Shown: positions 15,801 through 23,701, counted from the first letter of the stretch. The stretch: 33,711 nt of DNA from Oscillospiraceae bacterium (GCA_902787755.1 CADAHL010000015.1:1-33711), one strand, 5' to 3'. A program made the numbers and translations. Notes: generated from the sequence alone by a model not told the origin.

Positions 15801-16601
15801 TCACGCCACCAGCCACTTGTACTTCTCCACGCTGTACAGCGGGACGAAGGGCAGCAGGATGGGCACGGTCTTGACGTACTTCTGGTACTCGGGGTCCTTG
15901 CCGTAGTTCTTGTTCTGGCGGATCTCCAGACGGCGGGCGCCGGAGAACATGACGAAGATGATGCCGCCGTAGCCCAGCAGGCACACCAGCCACTGCCAGC
16001 CGCGGACCGCGCCGATGCCGGAGATGAACACGCCGGTCCAGAAGATCATCTCGCCCAGGTAGTTGGGGCAGCGGACGATGCGGAACAGGCCGGTGTCCAC
16101 AAAACGCTTGGGGTTGACCTTCTTGGCTTTGTTCTTCTGAATGTCAGCGGCGGACTCCAGGGTGATGCCGCAGATCATGATCACAGCGCTGATGTAGACC
16201 CAGGCGTTGGAGCCGGCGTTGTTATACAGCCGGAAGAACACAGGGGAGACCTGGGTGGCGTAGAGCAGGGCGCAGGTGACCCAGATGGCCAGCTTCACGC
16301 CCATGGGGACGGTCTTGCCGTCCTTGATCTCGCCCACCATGTTTTTCTTGTAGGAGCTGCTCTTCAGTTCCCGGTAGGCCAGATATCCGCCCAGGCGGCA
16401 GCCGTAGAGGAAGAAGATCACGCAGCACAGGATGGTGCCCAGGGTCAGGGTCTTGCCGAAGAGGATCAGCATCAGAAGGCCCGCGGCGGCGATGGAGAAG
16501 CCGTAGCCCAGGGAGATGAACCAGACGTAGTTTTTAAAGCCGATGGAGCTGACGAGCATCGCCAGCGCGAAGAGAAGCCAGAAATACCAGGCAGGATACA
16601 T
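15801..16601 (-). CDS. DUF1295 / steroid 5-alpha-reductase-like membrane enzyme
   Basis: A 266-residue polytopic protein with about six to seven membrane segments. The C-terminal conserved region reads GLFRIVRCPNYLGEMIFWTG (171-190), matching the R.RHPNY.GE motif of DUF1295, steroid 5-alpha-reductase and isoprenylcysteine methyltransferase proteins, with Cys in place of the usual His before Pro. EIRQNKNYGKDPEYQKY near the end is also typical. Family members reduce enone double bonds of steroids or methylate prenyl groups in the membrane, so the chemistry is not settled. The ATG follows GAAAGAAGG. It is the last gene of the operon that starts at 18891, 28 bp after its neighbour, and ends at a strong terminator. 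Context suggests reductive work on a hydrophobic substrate. Confidence 0.82.
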   Translation of the reverse strand: MYPAWYFWLLFALAMLVSSIGFKNYVWFISLGYGFSIAAAGLLMLILFGKTLTLGTILCCVIFFLYGCRLGGYLAYRELKSSSYKKNMVGEIKDGKTVPMGVKLAIWVTCALLYATQVSPVFFRLYNNAGSNAWVYISAVIMICGITLESAADIQKNKAKKVNPKRFVDTGLFRIVRCPNYLGEMIFWTGVFISGIGAVRGWQWLVCLLGYGGIIFVMFSGARRLEIRQNKNYGKDPEYQKYVKTVPILLPFVPLYSVEKYKWLVA

Positions 16602-16629
16602 GAGTTTTTCCTTCTTTCCTTAATATGAT

Positions 16630-17235
16630 TTACAGCTTGAATTCCCGGAGGCCGCCCTTGTACAGCGTCCGGACGCCAAAGAACAGCAGCAGCTGGCCCA
16701 GGGTGTTGACCCCCTGCTCGATCCAGTTGGCGGAGGCGGTCTCTCCACCCCGGGAGGCCAGGTAGCCCATGCCCATGTAGCAGAAGAAGCAGAGGATGAA
16801 AATGGGGATCAGCCAGGCTCTTTTCATTTTCCCGGCCACCACGCCGAGACCTGCGCACATGCCGCCCAGGCCCAGCACCATCATGCTGATGCAGCCCAGG
16901 GTCAAGGGAGCCATCAGCGCCGCCGTTTTCTTTTTCAGGGCCAGCATCAGCACGATGGACAGGCCCGTCAGCAGCAGACCGACGGATTCCAGCGGCAGGA
17001 ACAGATTGTTGAGCAGCGGAAAGGCGCCGATCCCGGTGGCGATCAGCAGCTTATAGGTGGCCTTCAGGATCCCGGCCAGGAAGGCGATGCACACGCCGCC
17101 GTCCAGGCAGGCGAAGACGCCCCCGGCCATTTTGTTGTACAGGCTGCGCATCAGCATCACGCCGCTGACGCCGAAGAGAATGCTGGGGATGTAGTCGAAC
17201 AGCGCCATGGGGATGGTAAAAACATATCCTTCCAT
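16630..17235 (-). CDS. Polytopic membrane protein, unknown function
   Basis: I do not recognise this 201-residue protein. It has six or seven hydrophobic segments with short loops: MALFDYIPSILFGVSGVMLM near the start, then GGVFACLDGGVCIAFLAGIL, a stretch ending FLPLESVGLLLTGLSIVLML, two or three further segments, and a short basic end (LYKGGLREFKL). Glycine and cysteine are frequent in the membrane parts. The start ATG at 17235 is preceded by GGGGGGACC, a purine-rich but not classical site. It sits 12 bases after the flavin-reductase-like gene and 28 before the DUF1295 gene in one operon, so it probably acts as a partner or transporter in the same pathway. Confidence 0.75.
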   Translation of the reverse strand: MEGYVFTIPMALFDYIPSILFGVSGVMLMRSLYNKMAGGVFACLDGGVCIAFLAGILKATYKLLIATGIGAFPLLNNLFLPLESVGLLLTGLSIVLMLALKKKTAALMAPLTLGCISMMVLGLGGMCAGLGVVAGKMKRAWLIPIFILCFFCYMGMGYLASRGGETASANWIEQGVNTLGQLLLFFGVRTLYKGGLREFKL

Positions 17236-17247
17236 GGTGGTCCCCCC

Positions 17248-18186
17248 TTACTTTTTGGCCTTCTCCTTGGCTCGCTTGTCGTTGATGATCTTCATTTCCT
17301 TCTCGGTGATCTCGGTGACGCCGTTCTCCTTGGCCCAGGCCACGCAGCCCTTGAGCACCGTGGGCAGGAAGATCCTGGGCACGTTCAGGATGGTCTGCAG
17401 GGCGTCGTCGGTGAAGTGGACGTTGGGATCGGTGCGGTCGGCGGCGTAGCGCACGGAGGACAGGGTGGCCTCCCGCAGCGGCAGGATCTCGGGCACCAGG
17501 CGCGGGGTCCGGGCAAACCAGAAGTTCTTGCTGTCCCGATAGCCGTGGCAGACCAGCACGTTGGGCCACAGGCGGCCCTTCACGCCGTTGATGATGTTGT
17601 CATAGTACTTGGGCTTCATCAGAACCTTGTCGATGCGCAGGATGAAGTGGGCGCCGTACTGGGTGGTGATGCCGTTGAAATCCCGGTAGGGAGGGGGATA
17701 GCAGCCGTCCACCAGCTGGCGGCCGATGTCCTCGGTGGCGTTCTCCAGATCGCTCATCCAGGTGCACTCCATGACCTGATAGGCCTCGGAAACCACTTTG
17801 GGCCGGGGAGTCTTGGGATCCTCGGCGATGCACAGACCGTCCTCCAGGGTGAAGCCGAAGTTCTTCATCTTCTCGGCGGGGGTGTCGCCGGGCCAGCCCT
17901 GGGCCACGATCTTCTTGTGGTAGCCCCGTCCCTCGGGCATGAAGTTGATGGCCACCTGCTTGCGCCCGGCCAGCAGATGCTGGGCGGTGTTGGAGGAGTT
18001 GCGGGCCTCCAGGACCATGGCGTAGTAGCCCTTGCCGGCGATGTAGTAGGGGAAGCACAGGGAGTAGGAGCCTACCGATGTGCTGCCGTCCTCAGCCAGG
18101 GTGGAGATCATGACCGTGGGCATGGGGTAGTAGGAGCTGGTCTGGTAGAAGTTGTCTACGATGCGAAGGTCTTTGAAGCTGCTCAT
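17248..18186 (-). CDS. Flavin-reductase-like protein with C-terminal PCP_red-like domain
   Basis: The 312-residue soluble protein starts with a flavin reductase / FMN-binding split-barrel pattern: SYYPMPTVMISTLAEDGSTS (18-37), then SSNTAQHLLAGRKQVAINFMP (64-84). The C-terminal part from about residue 258 (FTDDALQTILNVPR..., VAWAKENGVTEITEKEM) fits the PCP_red domain (proto-chlorophyllide reductase 57 kDa subunit, PF08369), a small helical module also found in anaerobic non-photosynthetic bacteria. The tail is lysine-rich. The predicted role is FMN-dependent redox or electron transfer; the substrate is unknown. The ATG at 18186 follows AGAGAGGA. It is the second gene of the operon from 18891, 24 bases after the first. 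The domain calls are from memory of the families and should be confirmed by profile search. Confidence 0.7.
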   Translation of the reverse strand: MSSFKDLRIVDNFYQTSSYYPMPTVMISTLAEDGSTSVGSYSLCFPYYIAGKGYYAMVLEARNSSNTAQHLLAGRKQVAINFMPEGRGYHKKIVAQGWPGDTPAEKMKNFGFTLEDGLCIAEDPKTPRPKVVSEAYQVMECTWMSDLENATEDIGRQLVDGCYPPPYRDFNGITTQYGAHFILRIDKVLMKPKYYDNIINGVKGRLWPNVLVCHGYRDSKNFWFARTPRLVPEILPLREATLSSVRYAADRTDPNVHFTDDALQTILNVPRIFLPTVLKGCVAWAKENGVTEITEKEMKIINDKRAKEKAKK

Positions 18187-18210
18187 GCGATATCCTCTCT
18201 TTCTTATATA

Positions 18211-18891
18211 TTAATTTTTGCTTTTCGATTGAAACCGGGCGTAGAGCAAAAAGCACAGGGCCATGCCCACCTCACCGAACATGCTGATGTAGAAGATCAG
18301 GTCGGTGTTGCCCGTGGCGGGACCCAGGGCGGAGAACAGGAACATCAGAAAGCCGGACAGAAACAGCAGCGGCGTCTTCTGCCGGATCCACACCAGGATC
18401 CCGGCGATCATCAGGGGGATCACCGTGCCGAAGGACAGCAGCATGCTCACGCCGTTGGCCCAGGCCGGGGTGGATTCCGCCGAACGGCAGCGGACCACGC
18501 CCGCCGCCTCCACCGTCTCCAGCACCGTGGCAAAGCCCTCGGCCAGGCCCAGGGCGATGACGAGAGCGGTGAAGACCCAGACGACGGTTTTCCAGGGCTT
18601 TTTGAAGTTCAGCGCATAGGCGCAGATAGGAAAGAGCAGGGGGATCAGCCCGCCGTGGAACACGAAGCGCAGCCGGCTCAGAGGCAGGTACAGGGGCCCG
18701 GCCTGCAGGAGCCTGCCCAGGGCGATGATCAGCGGATCGTAGAACAGGCCGAAGGCCACCAGGGCCGTGAGCAGGTACAGGGGCGTCCTCTTCTCCCGCC
18801 AGCCCTTCAGAGCCAGAACAAAGATCAGCGCCTGCACCGCGGTGACCAGCCAGACCGCCGCCGGGCAGGACGCAAGCAGAAATCCTCTCAT
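18211..18891 (-). CDS. Seven-segment membrane protein, unknown function
   Basis: A 226-residue protein with about seven hydrophobic segments and short basic loops (KGWREKRT, NFKKPWK, IRQKTP); the N-terminus likely faces outside and the C-terminal tail (YARFQSKSKN) inside. A hydrophilic loop with VVRCRSAESTPAWANG (about residues 131-146) interrupts the middle. It is not assigned to a family; the pattern resembles small 7TM sensor or histidine-kinase-like input modules without any signalling domain. GGAAGGG lies 7 bases before the ATG. It is the first gene of the four-gene operon (18891 to 15801), directly behind the divergent promoter. Confidence 0.75.
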   Translation of the reverse strand: MRGFLLASCPAAVWLVTAVQALIFVLALKGWREKRTPLYLLTALVAFGLFYDPLIIALGRLLQAGPLYLPLSRLRFVFHGGLIPLLFPICAYALNFKKPWKTVVWVFTALVIALGLAEGFATVLETVEAAGVVRCRSAESTPAWANGVSMLLSFGTVIPLMIAGILVWIRQKTPLLFLSGFLMFLFSALGPATGNTDLIFYISMFGEVGMALCFLLYARFQSKSKN

Positions 18892-18945
18892 GGGATCACC
18901 CTTCCTGTGGTGTGATACGGAACATATTGTATGATCCTACAAAAA

Positions 18946-18975
18946 ATTATACTACCGGCGGGATAACACTGTCAA
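18946..18975 (-). promoter_or_regulatory. Sigma-A promoter of the four-gene redox/membrane operon
   Basis: On the minus strand TTGACA (18975-18970), 18-bp spacer, TATAAT (18951-18946); both boxes are consensus. It is divergent from the SDR promoter, with 29 bp between the two -35 boxes. Confidence 0.85.
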
Positions 18976-19004
18976 GAATTCCTCAAGGTTTTCCCCGACT
19001 GCCC

Positions 19005-19033
19005 TTGCGAAGTGTCGGAGAGACTGGTAGAAT
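19005..19033 (+). promoter_or_regulatory. Sigma-A promoter of the SDR gene
   Basis: TTGCGA (19005-19010), 17-bp spacer, TAGAAT (19028-19033), about 30 bases before the SDR ATG with CTGAGGAGG in between. Confidence 0.75.
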
Positions 19034-19061
19034 GGAGAAAAAACCTGAGGAGGCAATCGTT

Positions 19062-19862
19062 ATGAGTACCGCAGTCATTACCGGCAGCACCAGGGGCCTG
19101 GGCTTTGAGATGGCCAAGCTCTTTCACAGAGAGGGCTGGGATCTGGTTCTCAACGGCACCAACCCGGAGCGTCTGCAGAAAGCGGTGGAGCAGCTGCGCG
19201 CCCTGCCCGGCGGCCGGGTGGAGGGCAAGACCGGGAGCGTGGCCTCCGGGGAGGAGCTGCAGGCCCTGGCGGACTTCGCCGCGGAGACCTTCGGCAGCGT
19301 CCAAATCTGGATCAACAACGCCGGCGTCAACCAGCCCATGAAGGCCATCTGGGAGCTGAGCGAGGCGGAGATCGACGCCATTCTGAACATCGACCTGCGG
19401 GGCGCCATCCTGGGCAGCCGCGTGGCGGCCCGGATGATGGAAAAGCAGCCCGAAGGCGGCTTTATCTATAACCTGGAGGGCTACGGCAGCAACGACGCCA
19501 TGATGCTGGGTCTGAACCTCTACGGCACCAGCAAGCGGGCGGTGACCCACTTCACCGTGGCCCTGGCCAGAGAGCTGGAGGAGCGGGGCGGCAAGGTGAA
19601 GGCCGGGCGTCTGTCCCCGGGCATCATGATCACCGATTTCACCGTGAAGGCCCTGGGCGGCAAGGAGAGCATCCAGCTTCCGGAGAAGACCAAGAAGGTC
19701 TACAACATCCTGGGCGACTACCCCGACGTGGTAGCGGCCCATCTGGTAAAGGGTATGCTGGAAAACACCAAAAACAACGCCCACATCGAATGGCTCACCA
19801 CCGGCAAGGCCGCCTGGCGCTTCCTGACCGCCGGCTTCAACAAGAGAAACTTCTTTGACTGA
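19062..19862 (+). CDS. SDR family oxidoreductase, NYC1/NOL (chlorophyll b reductase)-like
   Basis: A 266-residue classical short-chain dehydrogenase. The cofactor motif is TGSTRGLG (7-14), the structural motif NNAG (85-88), and the catalytic Tyr/Lys are Y154 and K158 in LYGTSK. Several stretches recall plant NYC1/NOL: IWINNAGVN, RMMEKQPEGGFIYNLEGYGS and SPGIMITD, plus the C-terminal WLTTGKAAWRFLTAGFNKR. It would reduce a carbonyl with NAD(P)H; chlorophyll itself is an unlikely substrate here. AGGAGG lies 8 bases before the ATG at 19062. It is divergent from the four-gene redox operon and 27 bases ahead of a membrane protein gene on the same strand, so it likely shares a pathway with them. Confidence 0.85.
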   Translation: MSTAVITGSTRGLGFEMAKLFHREGWDLVLNGTNPERLQKAVEQLRALPGGRVEGKTGSVASGEELQALADFAAETFGSVQIWINNAGVNQPMKAIWELSEAEIDAILNIDLRGAILGSRVAARMMEKQPEGGFIYNLEGYGSNDAMMLGLNLYGTSKRAVTHFTVALARELEERGGKVKAGRLSPGIMITDFTVKALGGKESIQLPEKTKKVYNILGDYPDVVAAHLVKGMLENTKNNAHIEWLTTGKAAWRFLTAGFNKRNFFD

Positions 19863-19889
19863 TATTTCCACAGAAAAGAGAGAAAAGCC

Positions 19890-21398
19890 ATGAATCCTTT
19901 GGAAAAGCCCCGTCGGCTGTGGGACGGCCTGTTCTTCCTGGGCCTGTTTCTGCTGATGTACTGCTTCTATCGCTATGCCCATCCCCTGGTGCTGGTCTCC
20001 CTGGACGACTGGGCCTACTACGGCCATGCCCGGCTGGCCATCCCCTTCCCCCGGTTCTGGAACCCCTCCCGGGTGCTGCCGGAGACCCTGATGCCCCTGG
20101 CCGGGAGTCTGGGGGCCCTGCTCTTCGGCCTGTGCGGGGACTATGTGAAGGCCCAGGTGACGTCCCTGGCCCTGGTCTTCTCCCTGTGCATCGCGGGCTA
20201 TGTGTTCTGCTTCTATGATCTGGCGCGGAAAAAGCTGACCCTGGAGCGGCCGGCGGCCATGCTGCTGAGCCTGGGCTTCCTGCTGCTGCACTTTCTGATC
20301 TTCCGGAGCCAAAAGAGCGGGAACGTGCATCTGTTCTACGAGACCGACGTGGTCTGCATCTTCTTTTATATCATCCCCGCTCTGCTGAACGGCGCCCTGC
20401 TGATGCTGGATCTGGCGGAGGATCTGCTGGGCGAGCTTCTGAAGCCGGGGCGGCTGTTCCGAAAGGCTCTGACGGTGCTGGCGCTGTACCTGGCGGTGTT
20501 CTCCAACCTGTTTGGCAGCGTGCTCTTTGCCGCCTATGTGGGCGTCCGCCTGCTGGCGGCGCTGATCGGGGCGATTCGGAGAAAGCAGCCCCTTGCCGAT
20601 TTTCTGAAGGAACACCTGGCGGCGCTGCTGGTGCTGGCAAGCTGGCTTGCGGCGGTGATCTTCGAGGCCATGGGCGGCCGGGCCAAGGCGTCCGGCGGCG
20701 TGGGCGAGTCCCTGGGCAGCCGGTTCTCCCAGGGCCTGGGCTGGTTCGGGCTGCTGTGCCGGAAGATGAGTCCCCTGTTCCTGGGCCTGCTGGCCCTGGG
20801 CGCGCTGTTTGCCCTGATCCTGCTGCTTCTGCGGCGCCGGGACAGGGAGAAGCACCGGAGCCTGCTGGCGCCCCTGGCGCTGTTCGGGATCCTGGCGGCG
20901 CTGTGCCTGGTGTATCTGCTGCTGCTGGGCGCGGTGGTGGATCCGCCCTACCTCAACCAGCCGGGCACGGACTTCCCCTTCTTCTTTTTCCTGCCCCTGG
21001 GGCTGTGCTGGTGCCTGGGCTATGCCCTGCAGCGCTGGAAGCGGCTGCTGCTGGTGCTGCCGGTGGCGCTGCTGGTGCTCTATACCGGCATCATCACCCC
21101 CTCCCGCGCCTTCGCCGACTACAACAGCCTGGGCTTTTCCTCCAAAACCTGTATGGAGATCAATTATGACCTGATCGACCAGGTCCTCCGGGCCGAAGAG
21201 GAGGGACTCCGGGAGGTCACGCTGAAGACGATGGACTCGGGCGTTGGCTTCGACGGCTGGCCCCACAGCACCGTCTATATGGGCGACGTGCTGGCGGACC
21301 TGTTCTACCGCCACGGCCTGGTGGGCGAGTATATTGCCATCCAGATGGAGCCCAGCCAGGAATTCAACGAGGCCCACGGGCTGATTTTCTCAAAATAA
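19890..21398 (+). CDS. Large polytopic membrane protein, GT-C/DUF6056-like
   Basis: A 502-residue protein with about 11-12 hydrophobic segments. An extracytoplasmic loop after the first segment holds VSLDDWAYYGHARL (about residues 34-47); an acidic pair in the first loop is typical of GT-C fold glycosyltransferases that use polyprenyl-phosphate sugars, and the overall look resembles DUF6056 / Gtr-type proteins. The C-terminal soluble part (from about residue 405) is outside the membrane and contains EEGLREVTLKTMDSGVG. A sugar transfer to a lipid or wall polymer is the best guess, at low confidence. The ATG follows AAAAGAGAGAAAAGCC. It is probably co-transcribed with the SDR gene 27 bp upstream. 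Confidence 0.72.
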   Translation: MNPLEKPRRLWDGLFFLGLFLLMYCFYRYAHPLVLVSLDDWAYYGHARLAIPFPRFWNPSRVLPETLMPLAGSLGALLFGLCGDYVKAQVTSLALVFSLCIAGYVFCFYDLARKKLTLERPAAMLLSLGFLLLHFLIFRSQKSGNVHLFYETDVVCIFFYIIPALLNGALLMLDLAEDLLGELLKPGRLFRKALTVLALYLAVFSNLFGSVLFAAYVGVRLLAALIGAIRRKQPLADFLKEHLAALLVLASWLAAVIFEAMGGRAKASGGVGESLGSRFSQGLGWFGLLCRKMSPLFLGLLALGALFALILLLLRRRDREKHRSLLAPLALFGILAALCLVYLLLLGAVVDPPYLNQPGTDFPFFFFLPLGLCWCLGYALQRWKRLLLVLPVALLVLYTGIITPSRAFADYNSLGFSSKTCMEINYDLIDQVLRAEEEGLREVTLKTMDSGVGFDGWPHSTVYMGDVLADLFYRHGLVGEYIAIQMEPSQEFNEAHGLIFSK

Positions 21399-21420
21399 GG
21401 GAAGAGATAAAAGTGAAGAG

Positions 21421-21512
21421 ATAAAAGTGAAGAGTGAAGAGCTATGGTATGCCGCTTCGCGGCATGGATTGGAATCCGTCGGCGAAGCCGACACCACAAC
21501 TCTTCACTCTTC
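21421..21512. repeat. MITE-like palindromic repeat with 13-bp terminal inverted repeats
   Basis: GAAGAGTGAAGAG (21429-21441) and CTCTTCACTCTTC (21500-21512) are perfect inverted repeats flanking two internal hairpins, ATGCCGC-TTC-GCGGCAT (21449-21465) and GTCGGC-GAA-GCCGAC (21478-21492). The left half closely matches 15470-15510. It lies between convergent genes and might also help stop transcription, although no T run follows. Confidence 0.85.
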
Positions 21513-21533
21513 TCTATTCACTTTTCCCTTCAC

Positions 21534-22253
21534 TCACTCGTCCTTTTTCTTCTCCAGCTCCTTCATGTAGCCGGCGGTGATGATGCCGGCGGGGAGGGCC
21601 ACGATGGCGATGCCGAAGATGGAGGAGGCCATGGCCACCAGCCGCCCGGCGGTGGTGACCGGATAGATGTCCCCGTAGCCCACGGTGGTCAGCAGCACGG
21701 TGGCCCAGTAGATGGCCTCGAAGAAATCGTCAAAGGAATCGGGCTCGGCGTTGAAAATGACGAGGGCGGAGATCAGAATATAGGCGACGGCCAGAGAACC
21801 TACCGCCAACAGAGATTCCCGGGAGCCCTTGAGGACGTTGCCGATGATTTTCAGGCTTTTGGAGTAGCGCACCACCCGCAGCACCCGGAACACCCGCAGG
21901 GCCCGCATCAGCCGCAGCAGACGCAGGACCTTGAAGCCCGCGTTGAGCACCGTCAGGGAGGGCAGGATGCTCAGCAAGTCAATGAGCGCCATCAGGGAGA
22001 AGGGATAGCGCAGGAAGGACAGGAGCCCGGGCTTCTGGAATTTATAGTCCGCGGTGGACCAGCGCAGCAGATAATCCACCATGAACACCGCCACGGTGAC
22101 GACGTCCAGGGCGATAAGCAGAGGCGTGGTCTGCTTGAAGACCAGGGGCACCATGCTCAGCAGGATCATTGCCATCATGAACGCATCATAGTAATAGCTG
22201 GCCCGATCGTCCTCCTTGGCCACTTCGATGATCTCAAAGATCCGTTTTCTCAT
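21534..22253 (-). CDS. Voltage-gated potassium channel (six-segment ion transporter family)
   Basis: The 239-residue protein has the six-segment architecture of a Kv-type channel subunit that assembles as a membrane tetramer. S4 (111-129) carries seven arginines at exact every-third positions (R111, 114, 117, 120, 123, 126, 129). The pore helix and selectivity filter read TTVGYGD (189-195), the K+ signature. S6 contains VALPAGIITAGYM. A very short cytoplasmic tail (KELEKKKDE) lacks an RCK or cyclic-nucleotide domain. The start ATG at 22253 has a weak ribosome binding site (CGGAG). It has its own promoter, whose boxes lie between the start codon and the stop of the upstream DUF4173 gene. It probably controls membrane potential or K+ efflux. 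Confidence 0.93.
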   Translation of the reverse strand: MRKRIFEIIEVAKEDDRASYYYDAFMMAMILLSMVPLVFKQTTPLLIALDVVTVAVFMVDYLLRWSTADYKFQKPGLLSFLRYPFSLMALIDLLSILPSLTVLNAGFKVLRLLRLMRALRVFRVLRVVRYSKSLKIIGNVLKGSRESLLAVGSLAVAYILISALVIFNAEPDSFDDFFEAIYWATVLLTTVGYGDIYPVTTAGRLVAMASSIFGIAIVALPAGIITAGYMKELEKKKDE

Positions 22254-22283
22254 GTTCTCAGGCTCCGTTTCCCGTTTTTCTTC

Positions 22284-22311
22284 ATTATAGAATACGAAAG
22301 CCGCTTGTCAA
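22284..22311 (-). promoter_or_regulatory. Sigma-A promoter of the K+ channel gene
   Basis: On the minus strand TTGACA (22311-22306), 16-bp spacer, TATAAT (22289-22284). Both boxes are consensus; spacing is one base shorter than optimal. Confidence 0.82.
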
Positions 22312-22319
22312 GCCCGGTC

Positions 22320-23651
22320 TTACACCAGGCACAGCAGGCTCAGGCTGCCCATGGCGATCAGCAGCCAGAGCTTCAGGCTCTTTTTCCCGGTGGTGAGGGA
22401 GTAGCCCGCGGCCAGGCAGCCCAGAATCAGCACGCAGACCAGCCAGCTGGACTGGAGGCGCAGGGGCGTGAAGCCGAAGCAGTCGATGTACAGCCAGAGC
22501 TTGGACAGGGCCACCACCGCCAGCAGCAGGCTCTCCGCCAGCAGCACCAGGCACAGCGCCAGACTCAGCCGGTCCTCCCGCACGGGCCTCACGGAGGAGC
22601 GGACCATCAGCCACAGCAGCACCAGGTTCACCGCCATCACCCGGCACAGCTCAAAGAAGCCCTGGCGGGCGTATTGGGACACGATGAAGCCCTCGGGCAG
22701 GGTCCGGGTGAAGGCCCCGAAGAGATACCGGGCCTGGAGTACGAAGAAGACCAGATACAGCAGGCAGAAGCAGCCGCAGAGGATGGGCCACACCGGAGCG
22801 GGCACCCGGCGCAGCTTTGTCAGCCCCTCCCGCCAGCCTGCCGCCCGGGCATCCAGCGTCTCCCGGTCTTCCCGGGCGGAGCCGGCCAGCAGACCGAAGA
22901 TCCAGGCCCCCACGGGCAGGCTCAGAAAGACCATGAACCAGTCGATATCCCAGTCCGGCAGCGTGAGCCAGCGCAGCACCCGGCTGACCAGCCGGTCAAA
23001 GCTCTCGTCCGCCGCCTGGAGCAGCCGGGTGGCCAGGAAAAACAGCAGCACCGCCAGGCATACCGCCCCCAGGCTCCAGAACACCGCGCCCCAGGCCGGA
23101 CGCTTTTTGCCCCGGCCGATCCGGCTTAGGCCGTACCACAGGCTGCGGACGCGCAGAAAAGAGTGCTTGAAGGGGAAGATCACGAAGCCGTCCAGCCCGT
23201 CTACCGGCAGCAGATGGCCGCTTTCGCCCTCCAGCAGACTGCCGCTGCGGTGCAGCACCCACCACACGGCGTCCAGATGCAGGAACAACAGGCACTGGCT
23301 CTGATCCCAGACGGGCTCGGGGCCGTCGGCCCTATCACCGCGCAGCAGCATCCCGGCCAGGATCAGGCCCAGGCACAGAAGCCAGAACCAGCTCTCCCGG
23401 GTCCGGGGCTTCTCCCAGCAGAGCAGCTCCGTCAGCGCCACGAAGCCCAGGGTGAAGAGCAGCAGAGCCCAACGGATATCCTCCCAGCCAAAGAGGATCC
23501 GGTCTACGTACACATAGGCCAGAGCAAAGAGCAGCACCGCCGCCAGGATCTCCCGCCAGGAGGCGGAAAAGGCCGGTGCTTTCGGCATTTCGGGCGCAGA
23601 AATCCCTCCGGCGGCCGCCCGGACCTCCGGCATCGTATTGTTGTTATCCAC
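22320..23651 (-). CDS. DUF4173/DUF4153-type polytopic membrane protein
   Basis: A 443-residue protein with about ten to twelve membrane segments after a hydrophilic N-terminus. SQYARQGFFELCRVMAVNLV (about residues 336-355) is the conserved YAR.GFF.L..V...NL motif of DUF4173 proteins. The function of the family is unknown. The start is a GTG at 23651, supported by AGGAGG 8 bases upstream; the next in-frame ATG is six codons later and has no such site. It is the third gene of the DUF2975, XRE regulator, DUF4173 unit on the minus strand, 50 bp after the regulator. No terminator is visible before the K+ channel promoter. Confidence 0.82.
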   Translation of the reverse strand: MDNNNTMPEVRAAAGGISAPEMPKAPAFSASWREILAAVLLFALAYVYVDRILFGWEDIRWALLLFTLGFVALTELLCWEKPRTRESWFWLLCLGLILAGMLLRGDRADGPEPVWDQSQCLLFLHLDAVWWVLHRSGSLLEGESGHLLPVDGLDGFVIFPFKHSFLRVRSLWYGLSRIGRGKKRPAWGAVFWSLGAVCLAVLLFFLATRLLQAADESFDRLVSRVLRWLTLPDWDIDWFMVFLSLPVGAWIFGLLAGSAREDRETLDARAAGWREGLTKLRRVPAPVWPILCGCFCLLYLVFFVLQARYLFGAFTRTLPEGFIVSQYARQGFFELCRVMAVNLVLLWLMVRSSVRPVREDRLSLALCLVLLAESLLLAVVALSKLWLYIDCFGFTPLRLQSSWLVCVLILGCLAAGYSLTTGKKSLKLWLLIAMGSLSLLCLV

Positions 23652-23701
23652 TTCAGAAACCTCCTGTTCCTAAAAAACGAAAACTGAAAACCGTCCCCGG
23701 C

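Noticed and set aside
18976-19004. Operator between the divergent promoters of the SDR and the redox operon
   Set aside because: Only short imperfect repeats (CTCAAGG and CCTTGCG) were seen, not enough to call a site.
18972-21377. Long minus-strand open frame opposite the SDR and membrane protein genes
   Set aside because: Gln-rich shadow frame; the plus-strand genes have clear motifs, ribosome binding sites and a promoter.
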